Shown in pieces: positions 6,447-8,951 of a stretch of DNA of 8,951 bases. Every line of letters begins with the position of its first letter. The first letter of the stretch is position 1. This DNA is from Planctomycetota bacterium. GTDB taxonomy: Bacteria; Planctomycetota; Phycisphaerae; Phycisphaerales; SM1A02. Position numbers and translations under genes: made by a program. The stretch lies in NCBI GenBank assembly GCA_027295435.1, contig JAPUKX010000272.1, positions 1 through 8,951 of the forward strand, written 5' to 3'. The notes below the pieces were generated by a model. That model saw only the letters and a program-made list of their open reading frames with translations, was not told where the DNA came from and made no database searches.

Positions 6447-6447
6447 C

Positions 6448-6702
6448 GTGCTCGACCCCGCGACCATCCCTGAAGAGGCGAAACGCTGCCCGACGTGCAA
6501 GTACAACTTGACCGCGACGATCAACGCGGGTATTCGCCGATGCCCGGAATGTGGAACGGGATTCAATGCGAGAGCTCTTCTGGCCGCTACGAACCGGCGA
6601 CGAAGGCGTCGGGGGTGCCTCGGGTATCTCATTTTGCTGCTTGTGCTATTGATACTGTCTTTCATTTTCAGCCCTCTTTTTGAACTACAGACCGCCCATT
6701 GA
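6448..6702 (+). CDS. Small zinc-ribbon, single-span membrane protein, copy 1
   Basis: 84-residue protein of unknown function. A four-Cys zinc ribbon, C14-PT-C17 and C32-PE-C35, separated by 14 residues (KYNLTATINAGIRR), is followed by a short linker, six arginines (50-55), and one hydrophobic span at about 57-78 ending near the C-terminus. The arginines before the span predict that the zinc ribbon stays in the cytoplasm. Similar CPxCxYxL...CPECG proteins are common in Planctomycetota, usually without known role. I chose GTG 6448 because similarity to the next gene's product starts there (VLDPATIP against MLDPAKIP) and TACAAT lies 6 nt upstream. A GTG at 6391 in frame would read through the palindrome and is less likely. 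Its TGA is the only stop between it and its paralogue, which lies in the same frame. Confidence 0.75.
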   Translation: MLDPATIPEEAKRCPTCKYNLTATINAGIRRCPECGTGFNARALLAATNRRRRRRGCLGYLILLLVLLILSFIFSPLFELQTAH

Positions 6703-6705
6703 CCC

Positions 6706-6749
6706 ACGAAGCCCACGGACTCGAGTCCGTGGGCTTCTTACAATCGTGT
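6706..6749 (+). repeat. 44-bp palindrome/promoter block, copy 2
   Basis: Identical to 6403-6446, offset by exactly 303 bp. The 30-bp palindrome is at 6708-6737 and TACAAT at 6739-6744, 6 nt before ATG 6751. The perfect match extends beyond the palindrome on both sides, so the block was copied with the gene and not inserted twice as a bare palindrome, or has been kept identical by conversion or selection. Confidence 0.75.
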
Positions 6750-6750
6750 G

Positions 6751-7014
6751 ATGCTCGATCCAGCGAAGATTCCAGATAGAGCAAAACGCTGCCCGACGTG
6801 CCTGTACAATTTGACGGCGACGATCGATGCTGGTCTCCTGCGATGCCCGGAATGCGGGTACACATTCACATTGCATGAGTTCACAGCCGTGTCAAAGGAA
6901 GGCCGTTTGATCCGTCTTCGGCATGATGAGAAGCGGATAAGCGGTCGCCGATTCATCCTTATGTTCCTGCTGCTGGCAATCGTCCTTGTGATCATGCGCG
7001 TCGTTGCGACGTAA
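6751..7014 (+). CDS. Small zinc-ribbon, single-span membrane protein, copy 2
   Basis: 87-residue paralogue of the preceding gene. Residues 1-36 match it at 28 of 36 positions, including all four cysteines (C14, C17, C32, C35) and the spacing between them. After the ribbon the two diverge completely: here the linker is longer and charged (SKEGRLIRLRHDEKRISGRR, 48-67), leading to a hydrophobic span at about 68-82 and a short RVVAT tail. Cytosolic ribbon and a C-terminal anchor are again predicted. ATG 6751 aligns with the first copy's GTG; the GTG one codon upstream is possible. Function unknown: binding of nucleic acid, protein or zinc are all open. Convergent with malate dehydrogenase, 66 bp apart, with no obvious terminator between them. 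Confidence 0.75.
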   Translation: MLDPAKIPDRAKRCPTCLYNLTATIDAGLLRCPECGYTFTLHEFTAVSKEGRLIRLRHDEKRISGRRFILMFLLLAIVLVIMRVVAT

Positions 7015-7080
7015 CAGACCAGATCACAGCGAACGGCAATCCGCACGCGGGATATTGGCGTCCATCGATCGTTGTTGTTC

Positions 7081-8031
7081 TTAGGCGAGCTCGGGGAACG
7101 TCTCGCGCACGGTCTTGACGAGGTCCTTGACGTGGCTGATCGATTCATCCATGAGAGTGCGTTCATCGGCGTTCAGATCGACCTCGATGACCTTCTCCAC
7201 ACCGCCTGAGCCCAAAACGCACGGCACGCCGACGAAATAGCCACCAACCCCGTATTCCCGCTCGCAATACGCGGCGCAGGGCAGGATGCGCTTCTTGTCC
7301 TTGATGATCGCTTCGGCCATCATGATCGTGCCGGACGCAGGCGCGTAGTAGGCGCTGGTGCCCATGAGCTTGACGATCTCCCCACCGCCGGCCTTGGCCC
7401 GCTGGACGCAGGCGTCGATCTTGTCGGCGCTGAGCAGTTGTGAAACGGGAATGCCGTGGACGGACGTGTAGCGCGGCAGGGGCACCATGTCGTCGCCGTG
7501 CCCGCCTAGCAGCAGCGCCTGGATATCTTCGACGGAAACGCCCAGCTCCATGGCGAGAAACGTTCGGAACCTCGCCACATCGAGACAACCCGCCTGACCG
7601 ACAATGTGATTGGTCTCAAAGCCTGACGCCTTCCACGCCGTGTAGACCATCGCGTCCAACGGATTGGAGACGACGATCATCACGGCCTCGGGTGAATGCG
7701 CGGCTACCTGTTCGGCCACCGACTTGACGATCTTGACGTTGGTGGCGATGAGATCATCGCGGCTCATCCCGGGCTTGCGGGGGATGCCTGCGCTGACGAT
7801 CACCACATCAGAGCCGGCGGTGTCGGCGTAGTTCGCCGTGCCGAGCACATTGGCGTCAAACCGTTCGACCGGTCCGCACTCCGCCAGATCAAGCATCTTG
7901 CCCTTGACCATCCCCTGGGCCTCCGGAATATCGAGGACAATGATGTCGCCGAGCTCCTTGCTGGCCGCCCACAGCGCGCAGCTGGCCCCGACGTTGCCTC
8001 CGCCGATGATCGAAATCTTCGCCCGTCGCAT
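7081..8031 (-). CDS. mdh: Malate dehydrogenase, LDH-like type
   Basis: NAD-dependent oxidation of malate to oxaloacetate in the citric acid cycle; cytosolic. The 316-residue protein has the Rossmann motif GGGNVG (10-15) and D34 closing the second strand (VLDI), which indicates NAD. The active-site loop IPRKPGMSRDDL supplies R85 and R91, the arginine at the specificity position marking malate rather than lactate dehydrogenase. Then come VSNPLD (N123), the catalytic D151 and R154 in GCLDVARFR, and the catalytic H178 in LLGGHGDD. No key residue is missing. GQAGCLD replaces the more usual GMAGVLD, a minor variant. ATG 8031 fits the family N-terminus, but no Shine-Dalgarno sequence precedes it. 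It is probably transcribed from the promoter at 8086-8113, independently of the small exported gene 140 bp upstream. Confidence 0.95.
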   Translation of the reverse strand: MRRAKISIIGGGNVGASCALWAASKELGDIIVLDIPEAQGMVKGKMLDLAECGPVERFDANVLGTANYADTAGSDVVIVSAGIPRKPGMSRDDLIATNVKIVKSVAEQVAAHSPEAVMIVVSNPLDAMVYTAWKASGFETNHIVGQAGCLDVARFRTFLAMELGVSVEDIQALLLGGHGDDMVPLPRYTSVHGIPVSQLLSADKIDACVQRAKAGGGEIVKLMGTSAYYAPASGTIMMAEAIIKDKKRILPCAAYCEREYGVGGYFVGVPCVLGSGGVEKVIEVDLNADERTLMDESISHVKDLVKTVRETFPELA

Positions 8032-8085
8032 GAATGAGCAGGAGTCAGAAGCCGGGGGTCAGGGGTCAGATGAGGCCGGCGGCCC

Positions 8086-8113
8086 ATCATAAGGTCCGCG
8101 GCGCGTTCGGCAA
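8086..8113 (-). promoter_or_regulatory. Putative promoter of mdh
   Basis: On the minus strand TTGCCG (8113-8108) and TATGAT (8091-8086) are 16 nt apart. Transcription would begin near 8079, giving a leader of about 47 nt. That leader contains three spaced copies of a TGACCCC/TGACTCC heptamer and no Shine-Dalgarno sequence. Hexamers and spacing are seen; activity is inferred. Confidence 0.5.
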
Positions 8114-8171
8114 CGACCCAGCACGCCGGAACCGGTCAGCCGGATTCGGAGCGATCCCCGCCGCCCACCCC

Positions 8172-8444
8172 TTACCTTGTTCGAACCACTCGTTGGAAAA
8201 CGGGCAATCGCCGCTCTTCCAGGTTCCAGTCGCCGAAGGTCCAGATATACAGCGTTCGGCCGTCTGCACTGGCGGTGATGAGGACGTCCTGCGCGTCCTG
8301 CGTAATCGCCGGGCCGATGATCTGGCCATGTGCCGCAGGCAGCAGTGGCCGGCCATCGGCCTGACGGTGGATGGCCGTGCCGATGGAAAACAGCGCAACG
8401 ACGAGTGCGATCGACAGCATCTTCCAAAACCGATTGGCTTTCAT
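8172..8444 (-). CDS. Small exported or membrane-anchored protein, unknown function
   Basis: 90-residue protein with a typical signal sequence or anchor: basic MKANRFWK start and a hydrophobic core at about 9-26 (MLSIALVVALFSIGTAI). No obvious signal peptidase I site and no lipobox, so it may remain anchored. The outside part includes DVLITASADGRTLYIWTFGDW, which resembles one blade edge of a beta-propeller (the TASADGxxxxIW of WD40-like repeats), but one such strand set cannot form a propeller, so the likeness may be chance. The start is well supported: AAGGAGG (8458-8452) lies 7 nt before ATG 8444. It is upstream of mdh on the same strand and divergent from the DUF1579 gene. I do not recognise a family. 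Confidence 0.72.
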   Translation of the reverse strand: MKANRFWKMLSIALVVALFSIGTAIHRQADGRPLLPAAHGQIIGPAITQDAQDVLITASADGRTLYIWTFGDWNLEERRLPVFQRVVRTR

Positions 8445-8694
8445 GGTGAGGCCTCCTTCAGGGACACGGGAGTGTGATCCCAGCAGTCAGAGACAGCCCC
8501 GACGGCAGTTGATTCCATCATGGCAGTGGTTCCAAGGTGATTATTATCGGATCGGTGGGCCAGGCGAGGAACTGCACGAACACGAACCTCCAGCCGCGCG
8601 GTAGGCTATGGTGAACCTCATGGTCCGGCCGGCAGGGGACGCCGACGGTTTTCCGGCACGGATGTCTTTGTAACCCCCTCAAGGAGTAAGAACA
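8445..8694. other. 250-bp divergent intergenic region
   Basis: Separates the small exported gene (-) from the DUF1579 gene (+) and presumably holds both promoters. I see Shine-Dalgarno sequences at both ends (8452-8458 on minus, 8681-8686 on plus). A few AT-rich stretches, such as TTATTATC at 8541-8548 and the overlapping TAGGCT/TATGGT at 8602-8612, could be -10 elements but lack clear -35 partners. No convincing gene, RNA structure or repeat is visible. Confidence 0.5.
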
Positions 8695-8951
8695 ATGAAG
8701 CTCAAAGAAACGCTGTGTGTGATCGGACTGATTGGTCTCACCACGGCCATCACCAGTCGGGTTGTCTCACAGGACAAGCCCGGAGGTGAGTACGGCCAGG
8801 AAATGCCTCAGTGGATGAAGTACGCCATGCCCGGCGAGCAGCACAAACAATTGGAGCCGTTTGTCGGCCGATGGGAGCAGACGGTCAAATTCTGGATGGA
8901 GCCCGGGGCCGAACCGTCGCAGTCCTACGGCTCCGCCGAGTACAAATGGAT
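8695..8951 (+). CDS. Secreted DUF1579 family protein, 3'-truncated by window edge
   Basis: The first 85 residues of a protein that continues past the window. A basic, hydrophobic N-terminus (MKLKETLCVIGLIGLTTAIT) ending around RVVSQD looks like a Sec signal peptide. After it, YAMPGEQHKQLEPFVGRWEQTVKFWMEPGAEPSQSYGSAEYKW matches the start of DUF1579, a family with xPGxxHxxLxxxVGxW...vkxWxxPGaxP that occurs often in Planctomycetota and other bacteria; its fold is expected to be a lipocalin-like beta-barrel and its ligand is unknown. The start is supported by AAGGAG (8681-8686) 8 nt upstream. Frame is open to the last base. Confidence 0.88.
   Translation, partial: MKLKETLCVIGLIGLTTAITSRVVSQDKPGGEYGQEMPQWMKYAMPGEQHKQLEPFVGRWEQTVKFWMEPGAEPSQSYGSAEYKW

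Noticed and set aside
6391..6447. Upstream start for the first zinc-ribbon gene, reading through the palindrome
   Set aside because: The second copy has no start codon in the equivalent region, and the aligned starts at 6448 and 6751 each follow a TACAAT hexamer by 6 nt.
5937..6473. 178-codon plus-strand frame inside gap
   Set aside because: Arg-rich shadow of the GAPDH coding sequence; no independent start signal or motif.
8034..8477. 147-codon plus-strand frame opposite mdh leader and the small exported gene
   Set aside because: The minus-strand gene has a strong Shine-Dalgarno sequence and signal peptide; the plus frame has neither and no family resemblance.

Overview
The window looks like ordinary, densely packed chromosome from a GC-rich bacterium, most likely a planctomycete. 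I lean towards the Phycisphaerae side, but that is inference. The clues are the small zinc-ribbon/membrane proteins of the CPxCxYNLT...CPECG type (close to the CPxCGYDLRG...CPECG proteins common in Planctomycetota), an LDH-like malate dehydrogenase, a secreted DUF1579 protein, scattered housekeeping genes in place of classical operons, and GC-rich palindromes in many gaps. There is no rRNA, tRNA, CRISPR array, transposase or phage gene.

Layout, left to right. Bases 1-2723 (+): the 3' part of thiE (thiamine phosphate synthase), a CPA1-type Na+/H+ antiporter, and a PhnP-like metallo-beta-lactamase-fold hydrolase whose ATG overlaps the antiporter stop. Bases 2748-4439 (+): an isolated atpG (ATP synthase gamma) with its own promoter, a 199-bp spacer full of inverted and tandem repeats, and a PduO-type cob(I)alamin adenosyltransferase. 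Bases 4498-5223 (-): a DUF2071 protein, convergent with the adenosyltransferase. Bases 5292-7014 (+): glyceraldehyde-3-phosphate dehydrogenase, then two tandem paralogous zinc-ribbon membrane proteins, each preceded by the same 44-bp palindrome-plus-promoter block. Bases 7081-8444 (-): malate dehydrogenase and a small signal-peptide protein. Bases 8695-8951 (+): the start of a secreted DUF1579 protein cut by the window edge.

The genes do not form one pathway. Central carbon metabolism (gap, mdh), energy and ion homeostasis (atpG, antiporter), cofactor metabolism (thiE, adenosyltransferase) and envelope proteins are interspersed.

The main unifying pattern is in initiation signals. Six genes have a TANNNT -10-like hexamer only 5-9 nt before the start codon and no Shine-Dalgarno sequence, which points to leaderless mRNAs. 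Three others (gap, the small exported protein, the DUF1579 gene) have a clear Shine-Dalgarno sequence. Three of the leaderless-type starts have a perfect palindrome ending one base before the -10 hexamer. In the zinc-ribbon pair the non-coding palindrome/promoter block is better conserved than the coding sequence. I see no clear new defence or mobile system; the palindrome-promoter blocks and the frame-linked zinc-ribbon pair are the parts that deserve a second look.
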